Numbered from the stretch's first letter, positions 20,900 through 31,608 are shown. The stretch is 64,000 bases of DNA from Methylovulum sp. (GCF_028687615.1 NZ_JAQTZU010000004.1:68293-132292); one strand, 5' to 3'. Notes: generated from the sequence alone by a model not told the origin. Numbers and translations: made by a program.

Positions 20900-23800
20900 A
20901 TGAATAGCCGACCTGTCTTCTTTACCAGAAAACCCGTAGTCATAGCTATTTGTCTGCTAGCTGCGGGGGTTATAGCGGTTATTTACAGCTTACCGGCATT
21001 GCTAACCAGCGAATTAACTGCGTTTATCGAGAAGAATACCGGAAGAAAAGCAACAATCGCAGCAGTGAAGCTACAGTTAGATCCATTGACAATAGGCTTA
21101 AAAGATTTTGTCATCCACGAAAAAAATGCCGAAAATTTTATAGCTTTTGATGAATTATTAATAAAAATTAACGTCGTCCAATCCATTCAAGATGCGGCAT
21201 TGATCATTGATGAGCTATCACTGCAAAAACCCGTGGTGCATCTTGCCAGGCAAGCAGACGGTAATTTCAATTTTCAAGATTTGCTCAAAAATCAAAATGA
21301 TGCTGAAACTAATCATCAAGGCAAATTCTCAGTAAACGTCGTCAAACTGTCTCTAAGTGATGGCAAGCTGGTTTGGAACGATGGCAAAAACACCCCGGCG
21401 TGGTCAGAAACACTGGAATCCTTACAGTTAGGGCTTGAAAATTTTAGCACCCGGAACAACAAACCCGCCAACGCCCAACTCGACTTCAAACTCCAATCCG
21501 GCGGCCATATAAGCTGGACGGGCACCATTGGACTAAATCCTCTAGCCTCACAAGGCCATCTCAAACTAGAGCATCTGAACCTGTCCAAATTTATCAAAAC
21601 TTTTGCCCCAAACAGCGGCCTAGCCAATATCAGTGCCGATAATGCCTTAGATGCCGACTACCAAATAAGGTATGTTAATGGCAAACCCAGCCTGTCCATC
21701 CCTAAAGCCTCTGTTGATTTGCACGATATTGAATACACCCAATCGGGACAAACGATTAAACTTGCCAATTTTAAACACGAAACCGCGTTAGGCTTCGATT
21801 CTGCCGATCAGAACTGGCAACTGGACGCCAAAACCGCCAAAATCCAAATCGACGATCTTCGTCTCCAAGATAAACTACAGGGCAAATTAAACAAATTAGC
21901 TATTGAAGCGCCTTATCGGATCAGCTATGACAATAAGCATCTGGATATTGCCATCCATGAGGGTTCCCTGGAAGGCAAGGAATTGCGTGTATCGGATCAG
22001 GAAAAAAATCTCGCATTTTTTCCGGCATTGGCTTTGCACGGTGTCCAAGTCAACCTCGATAAGCACATCTTGAAAGCCAGCTCTGCATCACTGGATAATG
22101 CCAATCTAAACGTGTGGCTAAATGCCGACGGCACAAGCAATTATCAATCCTTGATGCCGGTTGCCGGTGCCCCAATGCCTGTGCCAGCTTCACCTTCCGT
22201 AGAAAACTGGCAAATTAACATAGAAAACATTGCCTTAAACCAATGTGCCATCAATTTTGAAGATCGTAGCTTACCCAAGCCAACAACACTGGTGCTAAAG
22301 CCCGTTAATTTGAAACTAAATGCTTTTAGCAACCAGCCAGCCACGCGCTGGCCTTTTGAGCTGACCGCCGGAGTCAATGGAAACGGTCTGATTGCATTGA
22401 AAGGGAGCACCTCTTTGACACCATTTGCGGCAAAAGCGAATGTCGAGGTCAAGAACATCGAGCTGGAAAAATTCCAACCTTATTACGATAAATTTATCCG
22501 TCTGGATCTGATTGACGGAATGCTAAATATCGACGGGGAATTATCCTTGCAACAACAACCAGCCGAACCATTGGATGTGCAATTCAGCGGCAACAGCAGG
22601 GTAAACGACTTATTGATCCGCGACCAGCGCGTCCATAAAGACTTCCTCAAATGGGAGGATTTAACCCTTAAAAATCTGGCGGTCGATGTCTTGAACCAGC
22701 GTTATACCGCCGCCGAATTGATCATCAACAAACCCTATGCGCGGGTCACTATCAGAAAAGACAAAACTGTCAATTTTTCTAACTTGCTTATCACCGGCAA
22801 TAACCAAGCGAAGACGGATAATCCCAGAAAAAAAACAGCAGCCAAACAGCCTTATTTCAAACTGGGCAAAATCAAAATTATCGACGGCTCTTCAGACTTT
22901 ACCGATCTCTCACTAATCTTGCCTTTTTCCGCGTATATCAAAAGCTTGGACGGAGGGGCCAGCGGTGTATCGTCAGACAAGAACAGCCAAATCCAAGTCG
23001 ATTTAAAGGGGAACGCCTACGATTTGGCACCGGTTGACATTATCGGCAAAATCACCCCCTATTTGGGTGAATACCAAACCAAAATCAATTTTAATGGCTT
23101 GCCCATGCCGCTGGTTTCGTCTTATATGGTGCAATTCGCCGGCTATAAAGTCGAAAAAGGCAAAATGACTTTAAATCTTGATTATCAAATCGCCGACAAA
23201 AAACTGACCGCATCCAACCATTTTTTAATCGACCAATTCGAGCTGGGGGAACGCGTCCAACATCCCGATGCGGTTTCCCTGCCCATTAAACTGGCTGTCG
23301 CGTTATTGAAGGACAGCAACGGTAAAATAAAAATTGATGTGCCAATCTCTGGCAATCTTGACAATCCAAAGTTTAATATCGGCGCCATCATCGCCGATGC
23401 CTTGCTCAATTCCCTCAGTAAAATCATCAGCTCACCTTTTACGGTTTTGGCTTCGCTCATAGGCCATGAGGACGCAAGCTTGAACACGGTCCATTTTAAA
23501 GCGGGCAGCGCGACATTGGCTAGCAGCCAACAGGTAAAACTGCATGAAATCGCCGCCGCCTTGCAAAATCGCCCAAAATTGATGTTGGAAATTAGAGGCG
23601 CAACACTGGAGACATTGGATTGGCCTGCCATCAGTGATGACGCGCTTTACGACCAATTGAAAATTCGCCGGGCTGCGGAAATCAACCAACACACCAGCAG
23701 GAAAATACGCGCTGAATATGTCGAATTGTCAAACGAAGAATACCAGCGTTTGCTCGCCGATATGTTCATCGAAAAATTTCCGCTATTGGCAGAAAAATCT

Positions 23801-24061
23801 TTCTTGGGCGTTCCGCAATTAAAAAACCCTAAAACAGGGCAACAATTCTATGAGGTCGCCAAACAAAAGTTACAGGATATTATTAAACCAGAACAGGAAA
23901 GGTTAAAAGAACTGGCAAATAATAGGGCGCAAACCATCGCCAAGTATTTTGTGCAACAAGGCAAAATCGCCCAAGAACGTGTTTATATCTTGGATTCAGT
24001 CGTCAATGCCGATAAAAACAGCAAAGAAATCGTCAGTTTATTATCATTAAAAGTAAATTGA
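20900..24061 (+). CDS. DUF748 AsmA-like envelope protein
   Basis: A 1053-residue protein with an N-terminal membrane anchor (residues 13-33) and a long periplasmic part of repeating beta-strand modules. The opening LTSELTAFIEKNTGRKATIAA and the block DVPISGNLDNPKFNIGAII near residue 820 are DUF748 hallmarks. The C-terminal part (VHFKAGSATLASSQQVKL then LEIRG) resembles an OmpA-like segment common in this family. AsmA-like giants are thought to bridge the envelope and move phospholipids; that role is inferred. It stands alone between repeats and the pil operon. Confidence 0.88.
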   Translation: MNSRPVFFTRKPVVIAICLLAAGVIAVIYSLPALLTSELTAFIEKNTGRKATIAAVKLQLDPLTIGLKDFVIHEKNAENFIAFDELLIKINVVQSIQDAALIIDELSLQKPVVHLARQADGNFNFQDLLKNQNDAETNHQGKFSVNVVKLSLSDGKLVWNDGKNTPAWSETLESLQLGLENFSTRNNKPANAQLDFKLQSGGHISWTGTIGLNPLASQGHLKLEHLNLSKFIKTFAPNSGLANISADNALDADYQIRYVNGKPSLSIPKASVDLHDIEYTQSGQTIKLANFKHETALGFDSADQNWQLDAKTAKIQIDDLRLQDKLQGKLNKLAIEAPYRISYDNKHLDIAIHEGSLEGKELRVSDQEKNLAFFPALALHGVQVNLDKHILKASSASLDNANLNVWLNADGTSNYQSLMPVAGAPMPVPASPSVENWQINIENIALNQCAINFEDRSLPKPTTLVLKPVNLKLNAFSNQPATRWPFELTAGVNGNGLIALKGSTSLTPFAAKANVEVKNIELEKFQPYYDKFIRLDLIDGMLNIDGELSLQQQPAEPLDVQFSGNSRVNDLLIRDQRVHKDFLKWEDLTLKNLAVDVLNQRYTAAELIINKPYARVTIRKDKTVNFSNLLITGNNQAKTDNPRKKTAAKQPYFKLGKIKIIDGSSDFTDLSLILPFSAYIKSLDGGASGVSSDKNSQIQVDLKGNAYDLAPVDIIGKITPYLGEYQTKINFNGLPMPLVSSYMVQFAGYKVEKGKMTLNLDYQIADKKLTASNHFLIDQFELGERVQHPDAVSLPIKLAVALLKDSNGKIKIDVPISGNLDNPKFNIGAIIADALLNSLSKIISSPFTVLASLIGHEDASLNTVHFKAGSATLASSQQVKLHEIAAALQNRPKLMLEIRGATLETLDWPAISDDALYDQLKIRRAAEINQHTSRKIRAEYVELSNEEYQRLLADMFIEKFPLLAEKSFLGVPQLKNPKTGQQFYEVAKQKLQDIIKPEQERLKELANNRAQTIAKYFVQQGKIAQERVYILDSVVNADKNSKEIVSLLSLKVN

Positions 24062-24472
24062 GCCGTATCGAAAAATGACCCGGCCGTATCACTCTTTTCG
24101 ATTTACCTGTTTAATGGCGATTTTTCAGCTAGAATTATCGATAAAAGCTTTGTTATTTAGTTTATAAGTAATCACATACCAAATTATTTATAAGCCTTCA
24201 GGTCATTTTTATCGGAATCGCTATTTTATTAAAGACCACGCCATGTAAAATAGCCGCTATCTGACCCAAAGTTAAATAGTTGTAGTCAGTTTTCTTAATA
24301 CTCCGAAGTCAATCGCATTATTTTTTATGCATCTCTTGAAAAGGCTACTATACTTTTTTGAGTTGTTATTTTGTGGTCGCGCTAAAAGCAAATCAAAACA
24401 GGTGAATGTTGTTGTGCAAACAGAGGTGTCATCTATGGATCACATTAATGGTCATGTTTTTAAGGATAAGTT
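24062..24472. other. Intergenic region upstream of pilM
   Basis: A 411-base AT-rich gap. It should hold the promoter of the pil operon, but no clear -35/-10 pair was found by eye. The only open frame (60 codons, running into pilM) has no ribosome site and looks spurious. Short complementary octamers (ATCGAAAA and TTTTCGAT) near 24068-24100 may form a weak hairpin after the DUF748 gene. Confidence 0.5.
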
Positions 24473-25534
24473 ATGGGATTGTTTAGTCATAAACAGAACA
24501 CCGTTCTGAGTATTGATATCAGTACGGCTGCAGTAAAAATGCTGGAGTTAAGCCGTTTGGGTATCCGTTACCGGGTTGAAAGCTACGCCGTCGCCCCCCT
24601 GCCAAAAGATGCTGTTATTGATAAGAATGTTGCCAATGTCAACATGATTGCGGACACCATCAAAATCGCTTTGAAACAATCCGGCACCAAATTAAAACAG
24701 GCAACAGTTGCCGTGGCCGGATCTTCAGTCATGACGAAAATTATCACTATGGATGCGTCTTTAAGCGAAGATGAAATGGAGGAGCAAATTATGATCGAAG
24801 CCGATCAATATGTGCCCTATTCGCTTGATGAGGTCAATTTTGATTTTGAAGTACAAGGCTTCAATGAAAACAACCCCGAAATGGTTGATGTGCTGCTTGC
24901 CGCGTCTAGACGGGGAAATGTCGAAAACCGTGTCGAAGCCTTAGCAAAAGCCGGTTTAAAAACTAAAATCGTCGATGTTGAAGCTTTCGCAATGGAAAAT
25001 GCCTTTTCCCTGCTTGCCGAGCAATTTGCCGATTCAGTAGACGGGCAAACCGTCGCAATTGCTGACATAGGCGCCACGATAACAACGCTCAATGTCCTTC
25101 ATAATAGCCGTAACATCTATACACGGGAACAAGGTTTTGGTGGCAAACAATTGACTGAAGAAATTCAACGCCGTTACGGGCTATCTTACGAAGAAGCGGG
25201 CTTGGCTAAAAGGCATGGCGGCTTACCAGACAATTACACCACCGATGTGCTGGATCCGTTCAAAAGGGCGATAGTCCAACAAATCCAACGTTCATTGCAA
25301 TTCTTTGTCTCTTCGAGCGCGAACCGAAGCATCGATAGGATGATATTGGCGGGGGGCTGTGCCTCAATACAGGGTGTAGACCAATTGATTGAAAAAAATT
25401 TAGGTATCCCTGTTTACATCGCCAATCCCTTTGTGAATATGAAGTTATCCAATAAAGTAAAGCCTCAAACCTTGAGCAACGATGCACCGTCAATGATGAC
25501 TGCCTGCGGTTTGGCATTAAGGAGTTTTGACTAA
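24473..25534 (+). CDS. pilM: Type IV pilus assembly protein PilM
   Basis: A 353-residue cytoplasmic actin-like ATP-binding protein that binds the N-terminal tail of PilN and anchors the inner-membrane alignment complex. It starts MGLFSHKQNTVLSIDISTAAVKMLEL, the usual PilM opening; phosphate-binding loops ADIGATITTLNV and LAGGCASIQG are visible. It ends TTTTGACTAATGG, overlapping the pilN start in a TAATG junction. First gene of pilMNOPQ. Confidence 0.96.
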   Translation: MGLFSHKQNTVLSIDISTAAVKMLELSRLGIRYRVESYAVAPLPKDAVIDKNVANVNMIADTIKIALKQSGTKLKQATVAVAGSSVMTKIITMDASLSEDEMEEQIMIEADQYVPYSLDEVNFDFEVQGFNENNPEMVDVLLAASRRGNVENRVEALAKAGLKTKIVDVEAFAMENAFSLLAEQFADSVDGQTVAIADIGATITTLNVLHNSRNIYTREQGFGGKQLTEEIQRRYGLSYEEAGLAKRHGGLPDNYTTDVLDPFKRAIVQQIQRSLQFFVSSSANRSIDRMILAGGCASIQGVDQLIEKNLGIPVYIANPFVNMKLSNKVKPQTLSNDAPSMMTACGLALRSFD

Positions 25535-26148
25535 TGGCAAAAATCAACCTGCTGCCTTGGCGAGAAGAGCTGCGCAAGCAAAAAAAGCAGGATTTTTTAA
25601 ATTCTCTGGCTCTGGGTGCCCTCGTTTCGATAATGATCCTAGGTATCATCCACTCCTATTACGAAGGCTTAAAGTCTTATCAAGAGCGCAGAAATAAATT
25701 ATTACAAGACGAAATAGCGTTGCTTGATAAAAAAATCACCGATATTAACAGTATTGAGGAAAAGAAAAGCAAACTTTTGGCGAAAATTGACCTGTTGCAA
25801 AAACTTCAGGAAAGCCGCCCTGAAATTGTGCATTTATTTGATGAAATCCCAAAAATCACACCGGATGGAGTCTTCCTTACCAAATTTACCCAACTGGGAA
25901 CAGATTTGGCTTTTGAAGGAAAATCCCAATCTAACGCACGGGTTTCTGCGATGATGAGAAACATTGAAGCTTCCCAATGGTTAAATTCCCCCTCTTTAAA
26001 CATCATCAAAGTACCCGATAAGGCCAACCTTGATCTCTTAAGCGACTTTACCTTACATGCTAAACAAGGAAAAAAAGCCGTCGACCCACTAAAAAAGCCT
26101 GAAGACAATATAACCAAGGCTTCAGCGGCACCAAAGAGAGGCAAATAA
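25534..26148 (+). CDS. pilN: Type IV pilus assembly protein PilN
   Basis: A 204-residue inner-membrane protein with the invariant tail MAKINLLPWREELR that docks PilM, one membrane helix (about 23-43), a coiled-coil (45-85) and a periplasmic ferredoxin-like domain. The C-terminal stretch is Lys-rich and low complexity. Both ends overlap neighbours at TAATG junctions, which implies coupled translation with pilM and pilO. Confidence 0.96.
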   Translation: MAKINLLPWREELRKQKKQDFLNSLALGALVSIMILGIIHSYYEGLKSYQERRNKLLQDEIALLDKKITDINSIEEKKSKLLAKIDLLQKLQESRPEIVHLFDEIPKITPDGVFLTKFTQLGTDLAFEGKSQSNARVSAMMRNIEASQWLNSPSLNIIKVPDKANLDLLSDFTLHAKQGKKAVDPLKKPEDNITKASAAPKRGK

Positions 26149-26813
26149 TGAATCTGTCTGAAATTAATTGGGATTTTAATGCAGCGGGACAGTGGCCGTG
26201 GCCTGTAAAAGCCGCCGCCATTTTTATTGTGAGTGCCACAGTCCTTGGTTTAGGGGTTTATTTTGATACTGCCGACCAAGTTAAAACATTAAATGCGGCG
26301 GAACAAAAAGAGCTGGAATTGAAAAACAGTTTTGAAGCCAAGCAAAAAAAGGCCGTCAATCTTGCAGACTACCAAGAGCAGTTAATGCAAATTGAAGCAG
26401 AACTGTATGAAATGATCCAGCAGATGCCTACTAAAGAAGAAGTGGCAAGCTTACTGACCGACATTTCCCAAACGGCGTTAGCCAGCGGTTTGGAAATCAG
26501 GTTGTTCAAACCCAGCCCGGCCATTAACAAAGACTTTTATGCCGAATTGCCTATCAATATCGAAGTCATTGGCAAATATCAGGAACTCGGTTTGTTTATC
26601 AGCGGCCTAGCTTCCTTACCAAGGATAGTCACCGTACACGATGTTAGCATTCTGCCTAAAGACAAGGAAAAGGACAGCAAAATTACAAAGGACAACAAAG
26701 TGCTTAAAACAGGTGATATGCTGATGAAAGTAACGGTAAAAACCTATAACGAAAGCACCGAATCGGCGGCACCGACAAAAACGGCGGCGAGTAAAAAAAG
26801 AGGTAACAAGTAA
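26148..26813 (+). CDS. pilO: Type IV pilus assembly protein PilO
   Basis: A 221-residue inner-membrane partner of PilN. It opens MNLSEINWDFNAAGQWPWPVK, a recognised PilO start, followed by one membrane helix (about 22-42), a coiled-coil region (45-95) and a periplasmic domain (YAELPINIEVIGKYQELG). A short basic tail (KTAASKKRGNK) ends the protein. Overlaps pilN and pilP by one base each. Confidence 0.96.
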   Translation: MNLSEINWDFNAAGQWPWPVKAAAIFIVSATVLGLGVYFDTADQVKTLNAAEQKELELKNSFEAKQKKAVNLADYQEQLMQIEAELYEMIQQMPTKEEVASLLTDISQTALASGLEIRLFKPSPAINKDFYAELPINIEVIGKYQELGLFISGLASLPRIVTVHDVSILPKDKEKDSKITKDNKVLKTGDMLMKVTVKTYNESTESAAPTKTAASKKRGNK

Positions 26814-27391
26814 TGATGACGCGAAATGAATTACCTTGCACTTGCCGCAAACTGGCAAATCCACCAAACAATCCAGTTTTATTCTTATTGTTAATATCAA
26901 GCAGTTTACTATCGGGCTGTGGCAGCAATGATATAGTCGATTTAAAAAAATACATCGAGGAAGTTAAGGCAAGACCCAAAAGTGCTATTGAAAAATTGCC
27001 GGAAATTAACATGGTAGATCCCTTTGTATTCCCGGTAGATACCCTGCGCGACCCGTTTAAGCCATTGGAAGAACCCGAAACATATCAAGGCGGGGGTATG
27101 ACTGTAGGTAATGGACTAAAACCTGATTTCACCCGACGTAAGGAAGAACTGGAAGCCTTTCCATTGGACGGTTTAAAAATGGCAGGGACTATCGTAATGA
27201 AATCAAAATTATGGGGATTGGTGAAAGCCAGTGACAAGACTATACACCGCGTTCAAGTAGGGAATTATATGGGCAAGAATTTTGGAGAAATCATACGGAT
27301 AAGCACTGAAAAAATTGAGTTATTGGAAATAGTGCCTGACAAGCCTGGGACATGGCGAGAGCAACAATCTTACTTAGCGTTGACACAGTGA
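26813..27391 (+). CDS. pilP: Type IV pilus lipoprotein PilP
   Basis: A 192-residue lipoprotein that links the PilNO inner-membrane complex to the PilQ secretin. A hydrophobic leader ends in the lipobox LLSGC (Cys36), so the leader is longer than usual; the second ATG or a later start is possible. The mature part has the C-terminal beta-sandwich (LKMAGTIVMKSKLWGLVKASD, VGNYMGKNFGEI). It follows pilO at a TAATG junction. Confidence 0.94.
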   Translation: MMTRNELPCTCRKLANPPNNPVLFLLLISSSLLSGCGSNDIVDLKKYIEEVKARPKSAIEKLPEINMVDPFVFPVDTLRDPFKPLEEPETYQGGGMTVGNGLKPDFTRRKEELEAFPLDGLKMAGTIVMKSKLWGLVKASDKTIHRVQVGNYMGKNFGEIIRISTEKIELLEIVPDKPGTWREQQSYLALTQ

Positions 27392-27406
27392 TTTTGGGGA
27401 CACAGA

Positions 27407-29743
27407 ATGAAAAACAAACAAAGTAGCATAATGTTAAAAATGGAGCAGTCTTTATATGCTCTTATGAGCGTAGGTTTATTGCTATGTATCTTTCAAGTCA
27501 CCCCGGTTAATGCTGGTGATCCTACAATCTCCGGCTTGGATATTTCCACGCTGGCAGGTGATAAATTACAGATACGCCTGGATATGAGCCAGGCCGCCAT
27601 CACCCCAAAAGTCTTCAAAACCGATAATCCAGCCCGTATCGCCTTGGATTTTCCTGGGGTCAAAAATGGCTTGGGTAAAAAAATATTTCCCATCAACCAA
27701 GGTATCGCCACCAATATCTATATCGCCGAAGCGGCGGATAGGGTTCGAGTCGTCCTGAATCTCATCGAATCGGCCCCCTTTGAAACCAAAGTAGTTGGCG
27801 ACAAAGTCTACCTGACCTTAAGCAGAAGCCGCTCTGCGTTACCTGCAAATTATAATCCGGTCAAATCCAAAACCTCGTCCACACGGCCTTCATCGACCAG
27901 GCCCTTGGGTAATTCGGCAATAGCCAGCCTAATGCCGCAACAAACCATCAGCGGTTTTGATTTCAAGCGCGGCGAAAAAGGCGAAGGGCGCATTTTGATT
28001 TCTTTGGCCAATCCGAACACCATCGTCAATACGAAAGAAGAAGGTGGTAAAGTCATCGTCAGCTTTGTCAATACCCAGCTTAATGAGAATATGGCGAAAC
28101 GCTTGGACGTGTCCGAATTTGCCACACCAGTCAAATTTATTGATACGGTTTCAAAAAACCAGGAAACGACCATGACGGTCGTCATGCAGAATAATCTATA
28201 TGATTACTCGCTGTTGCAATCTGAAGGCCTGTTGACCGTTGAATTCCGCCCCTTAAGCAATGAAGAAAAAGAGGTGCTGGAAAAATCCCGTGTCAAATAC
28301 GCTGGCGAACGCTTAACCTTAAATTTCCAAGAAATTGAAGTCCGTAGTGTCATAGCGATATTAGCCGAATTTACCGGACAAAACGTGGTGGCAGGCGATG
28401 ATGTCACCGGTACAATCACGATAAAATTGGACGATGTCCCTTGGGATGAAGCCTTGGACTTCGTTATGATGACCAAAGAATTGGGAAAATATGAAACCGG
28501 TAACGTCACGCTGATTTCACCATTGGACAAAATTAAAGACTACAAGAAAAAACAAAAGGAAACCGAAGCGGTAGTCGAGCAACTCGATCCATTGGTTACT
28601 GAATATATTCAAATCAATTACGCAAAAGCTGAAGGTTTTAGAAATCTACTGTACGGAATGGATACTGGTCAGTTTGGTAATTGCAGTGTCAGACAACGTG
28701 TAGGTAGTTCAGCGACTAGCGGGGGCGGAAATTCATCGCAAAGTGGCCAAGGTCAAAGCCAACAAAGCTTTAACCCTAGCCAAGGCCAACGCTCAGGAGG
28801 CCAGGGCCAAGGTGGTTCAAGCGGTGCTACTGATGACAAATATAAACTGCTTTCAGAACGTGGTTCCGCGGTTGTCGATGCCAGAACCAACACCTTGATA
28901 GTCCGTGAAACGGCAAAACGCCTTGAAGAAGTCAAAAAACTGATCCGCAAACTTGACGTGACTGTACGGCAGGTGATGATTGAATCAAGAATTGTGGTCG
29001 CCACCAATACTTTTGCCAGGGAATTAGGAGTCAAGTTTGGCACCACCAAACAGGTTAATCTTGGTGATAACAGTAGCTTTGCCCTAGGCGGTCGCGGAAC
29101 TAAGAGCAACGCAAACGCACTGCCTGACTCCAATGGCAATATCGGTACCATATCTGACCAATTGGTTGACCTTGGTACATCGTCAACTCCTTATGGCGCA
29201 TTAGGCATGACCTTGGTGCGCGGTGCTGACTATGTCCTTAATCTTGAATTATCTGCCTTACAAGATGAAAACCGGGGCGAACTGATTTCCAATCCCAGGG
29301 TGATGACCTCCGACCGTTGCCAGGCCAACATCAAACAAGGGGTGCAGATCCCTTACCAAACCTCAAGTGCCAATACCGGCGTCAATATCCAATTCGTTGA
29401 TGCCGTGTTGCAGCTTGATGTAACCCCGCAAATCACACCGAACGGCAGTATCATCATGGACTTGTTCATCACCAAAGATGCTGTAGGAGCGGTCACTGCT
29501 GGCGTACCGAGTATTGATACCCGCAACATCAGGACTATGGTGCGTGTCAACGATGGTGAAACCGTCGTCTTGGGGGGGATTTTTGAAGGCACTAATAACA
29601 ATATCCTCAACAAAGTCCCGTTCTTTGCTGATTTGCCAGGTATTGGATTTTTGTTCAAACGCACAGAGAATACGGATGAGAAAAAGGAATTGTTGATTTT
29701 TGTCACGCCAAAAGTGATGAAAGATGACATAACACCTAATTGA
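27407..29743 (+). CDS. pilQ: Type IV pilus secretin PilQ
   Basis: A 778-residue outer-membrane secretin through which the pilus leaves the cell. Visible in order: signal peptide (to about residue 36), two AMIN peptidoglycan-binding domains (about 40-300), STN/N0 domain (TLNFQEIEVRSVIAILAEF), a secretin N1 domain interrupted by a Gly/Ser/Gln-rich linker (about 428-475, 28700-28830), then the secretin core (LSALQDENRGELISNPRV to NKVPFFADLPGIGFLFKR). An intrinsic terminator follows. The linker is longer and more repetitive than in many PilQs. Confidence 0.96.
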   Translation: MKNKQSSIMLKMEQSLYALMSVGLLLCIFQVTPVNAGDPTISGLDISTLAGDKLQIRLDMSQAAITPKVFKTDNPARIALDFPGVKNGLGKKIFPINQGIATNIYIAEAADRVRVVLNLIESAPFETKVVGDKVYLTLSRSRSALPANYNPVKSKTSSTRPSSTRPLGNSAIASLMPQQTISGFDFKRGEKGEGRILISLANPNTIVNTKEEGGKVIVSFVNTQLNENMAKRLDVSEFATPVKFIDTVSKNQETTMTVVMQNNLYDYSLLQSEGLLTVEFRPLSNEEKEVLEKSRVKYAGERLTLNFQEIEVRSVIAILAEFTGQNVVAGDDVTGTITIKLDDVPWDEALDFVMMTKELGKYETGNVTLISPLDKIKDYKKKQKETEAVVEQLDPLVTEYIQINYAKAEGFRNLLYGMDTGQFGNCSVRQRVGSSATSGGGNSSQSGQGQSQQSFNPSQGQRSGGQGQGGSSGATDDKYKLLSERGSAVVDARTNTLIVRETAKRLEEVKKLIRKLDVTVRQVMIESRIVVATNTFARELGVKFGTTKQVNLGDNSSFALGGRGTKSNANALPDSNGNIGTISDQLVDLGTSSTPYGALGMTLVRGADYVLNLELSALQDENRGELISNPRVMTSDRCQANIKQGVQIPYQTSSANTGVNIQFVDAVLQLDVTPQITPNGSIIMDLFITKDAVGAVTAGVPSIDTRNIRTMVRVNDGETVVLGGIFEGTNNNILNKVPFFADLPGIGFLFKRTENTDEKKELLIFVTPKVMKDDITPN

Positions 29744-29761
29744 CCGCTTCCCGTCACTGTC

Positions 29762-29790
29762 AAAAGGGGGCATAATGCCCCCCTTTTTTA
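29762..29790 (+). terminator. Terminator after pilQ
   Basis: AAAAGGGGG (29762-29770) pairs with CCCCC and a run of six T (to 29789) across a short loop. Lies 19 bases after the pilQ stop and closes the pil operon before aroK. Confidence 0.85.
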
Positions 29791-29836
29791 TTTTATCAAC
29801 AAGTATTGAAAGGCTCAGTCCTGATAATCCGTTTAT

Positions 29837-29861
29837 ATTAATCGTCGCATAAGTTCTTGCA
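29837..29861 (-). repeat. Type B dispersed repeat, inverted copy
   Basis: Reads TGCAAGAACTTATGCGACGA onward on the minus strand; same 25-bp family as 19381 and 20852. It lies between the pilQ terminator and aroK. Confidence 0.6.
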
Positions 29862-29995
29862 TGGAATAAAGCCTGTAAACCTTGTTATAACCGGGTACTG
29901 GGAGAGTCAATATGCGAAAACTAAAAGAACGATTAATACAATACTTTCATTAATTATTCCCAGATTTGGGGAAATCAGACCAGCAAGGTATTTTG

Positions 29996-30520
29996 ATGAC
30001 AAAATCAGAAAACATATATTTAGTTGGCCTTATGGGTGCAGGAAAAACAACAATAGGCCGGCAATTGGCCAAAGCTTTGGCAGTGCCTTTTTATGATAGT
30101 GACAAGGCCATTGAAGAACGGACTGGCGTAGATATCCCGACCATTTTCGAATTTGAAGGCGAAGAAGGATTTCGGGATCGTGAGCAAAAAATGTTGCAAG
30201 AATTGACAAAAATGCAAGGCATCGTGCTAGCAACTGGCGGCGGCGTCATTCTCCGTGAGGAAAACCGTAACCTGCTCATCAAAAATGGCTTCATCGTCTA
30301 TTTACAGTGTTCAGTAGAACGGATACTGGAACGTACCCGCCGTGATACCCAACGGCCTTTGTTAAGGGCAGAAAACCCCAAGGAACGCATAGAGTCTTTA
30401 TTCATCCAGCGCGAACCGCTGTACTTGGCCTGTGCCGATTTTAAAATTGACACCGGGATCATGCAAAGCAAAGAAGTTGTTGAGCAAATCCTCGCCGCCT
30501 ACCGCGCCATAAACCACTAA
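29996..30520 (+). CDS. aroK: Shikimate kinase
   Basis: A 174-residue kinase for the fifth step of the shikimate pathway. P-loop [11 protein letters not shown] (residues 11-21), the Asp of [10 protein letters not shown], the Arg of GFRDRE and [13 protein letters not shown] are all visible. ATG at 29996 is chosen because it follows AAGG; an in-frame TTG lies ten codons upstream. The pilQ-aroK-aroB order is typical of gammaproteobacteria. aroB starts 5 bases after the stop. Confidence 0.96.
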   Translation: MTKSENIYLVGLMGAGKTTIGRQLAKALAVPFYDSDKAIEERTGVDIPTIFEFEGEEGFRDREQKMLQELTKMQGIVLATGGGVILREENRNLLIKNGFIVYLQCSVERILERTRRDTQRPLLRAENPKERIESLFIQREPLYLACADFKIDTGIMQSKEVVEQILAAYRAINH

Positions 30521-30525
30521 TATTG

Positions 30526-31608
30526 ATGAAAAATCTACTTGTTGAATTAGGTGAGCGCAGTTACCCGATTTATATAGGTTCCGGTTTGTTACAACAAGCG
30601 GAAATCTTAACAAAACATATCAAATCCAAACAAGTCATGGTGGTGACCAACACCACCATTGCCCCGTTGTATCTCGACACCGTACTAAAACATCTGGCGG
30701 ATTACCATGTTGAACAAACCATCTTGCCAGATGGCGAACAATATAAAAACCTTGAATTTTTAAACCACATCTTTGATAAATTGCTGGCCTGCAAATTCAG
30801 CCGCAATGCCACCTTAATCGCCCTCGGTGGAGGCGTTATTGGTGATATGGGCGGGTTTGCCGCCGCCTGCTACCAACGGGGCATACCTTTTTTACAAATT
30901 CCCACGACTTTATTGGCACAGGTAGATTCTTCCGTGGGCGGTAAAACCGGCGTCAACCACCCACTCGGTAAAAATATGCTGGGGGCCTTTTACCAGCCCC
31001 AATGTGTCATCGCCGATGCCGATGTCCTAGATACACTCGATAACCGCGAACTGTCCGCCGGACTGGCTGAAGTCATCAAATACGGATTAATCCGGGACTA
31101 TCAATTTTTTGAATGGCTGGAACAAAATATCGCGTTGTTACTGGCCCGCGACAAAGCGGCCTTGGCTTATGCGATTGAGCAATCCTGCTTAAACAAAGCT
31201 GCCATTGTTGCCGAGGATGAAACTGAAACCGGAGTCCGTGCGACCTTAAATTTAGGCCATACTTTTGGACATGCGATAGAAACCGGCACGGGTTATGGCA
31301 CTTATCTGCATGGTGAAGCCGTCGCCATTGGCACTTGCCAGGCCGCCGACCTTTCCAGAAGAAAAGGCTATTTGAACGATGGCGATGTCAAGCGCATTAT
31401 CACATTATTTACCAAAGCAAATTTACCCGTCACCCCACCCGCACAATTAGATACCGAACGTTTCCTGGATTTGATGGCCGTTGACAAAAAAAATGTCGAT
31501 GGAAAAATCCGCCTGATTTTATTGAATAAAATCGGCCAGGCAACACTTCCTAACTATATCGACCCGGAATTACTTGAGCTGACCTTAAAAAACTATGGTA
31601 GACAGTGA
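30526..31608 (+). CDS. aroB: 3-Dehydroquinate synthase
   Basis: A 360-residue NAD- and zinc-dependent enzyme, second step of the shikimate pathway. NAD-binding [21 protein letters not shown], the substrate block [19 protein letters not shown] and metal ligands in [12 protein letters not shown] and HGEAVAIG are visible. Length is normal. ATG at 30526 is preferred over the TTG just before it. Its last 14 bases overlap the following ATPase gene. Confidence 0.97.
   Translation: MKNLLVELGERSYPIYIGSGLLQQAEILTKHIKSKQVMVVTNTTIAPLYLDTVLKHLADYHVEQTILPDGEQYKNLEFLNHIFDKLLACKFSRNATLIALGGGVIGDMGGFAAACYQRGIPFLQIPTTLLAQVDSSVGGKTGVNHPLGKNMLGAFYQPQCVIADADVLDTLDNRELSAGLAEVIKYGLIRDYQFFEWLEQNIALLLARDKAALAYAIEQSCLNKAAIVAEDETETGVRATLNLGHTFGHAIETGTGYGTYLHGEAVAIGTCQAADLSRRKGYLNDGDVKRIITLFTKANLPVTPPAQLDTERFLDLMAVDKKNVDGKIRLILLNKIGQATLPNYIDPELLELTLKNYGRQ

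Noticed and set aside
24327..24509. 60-codon gene before pilM
   Set aside because: It has no ribosome site, overlaps the pilM start and resembles no known protein.
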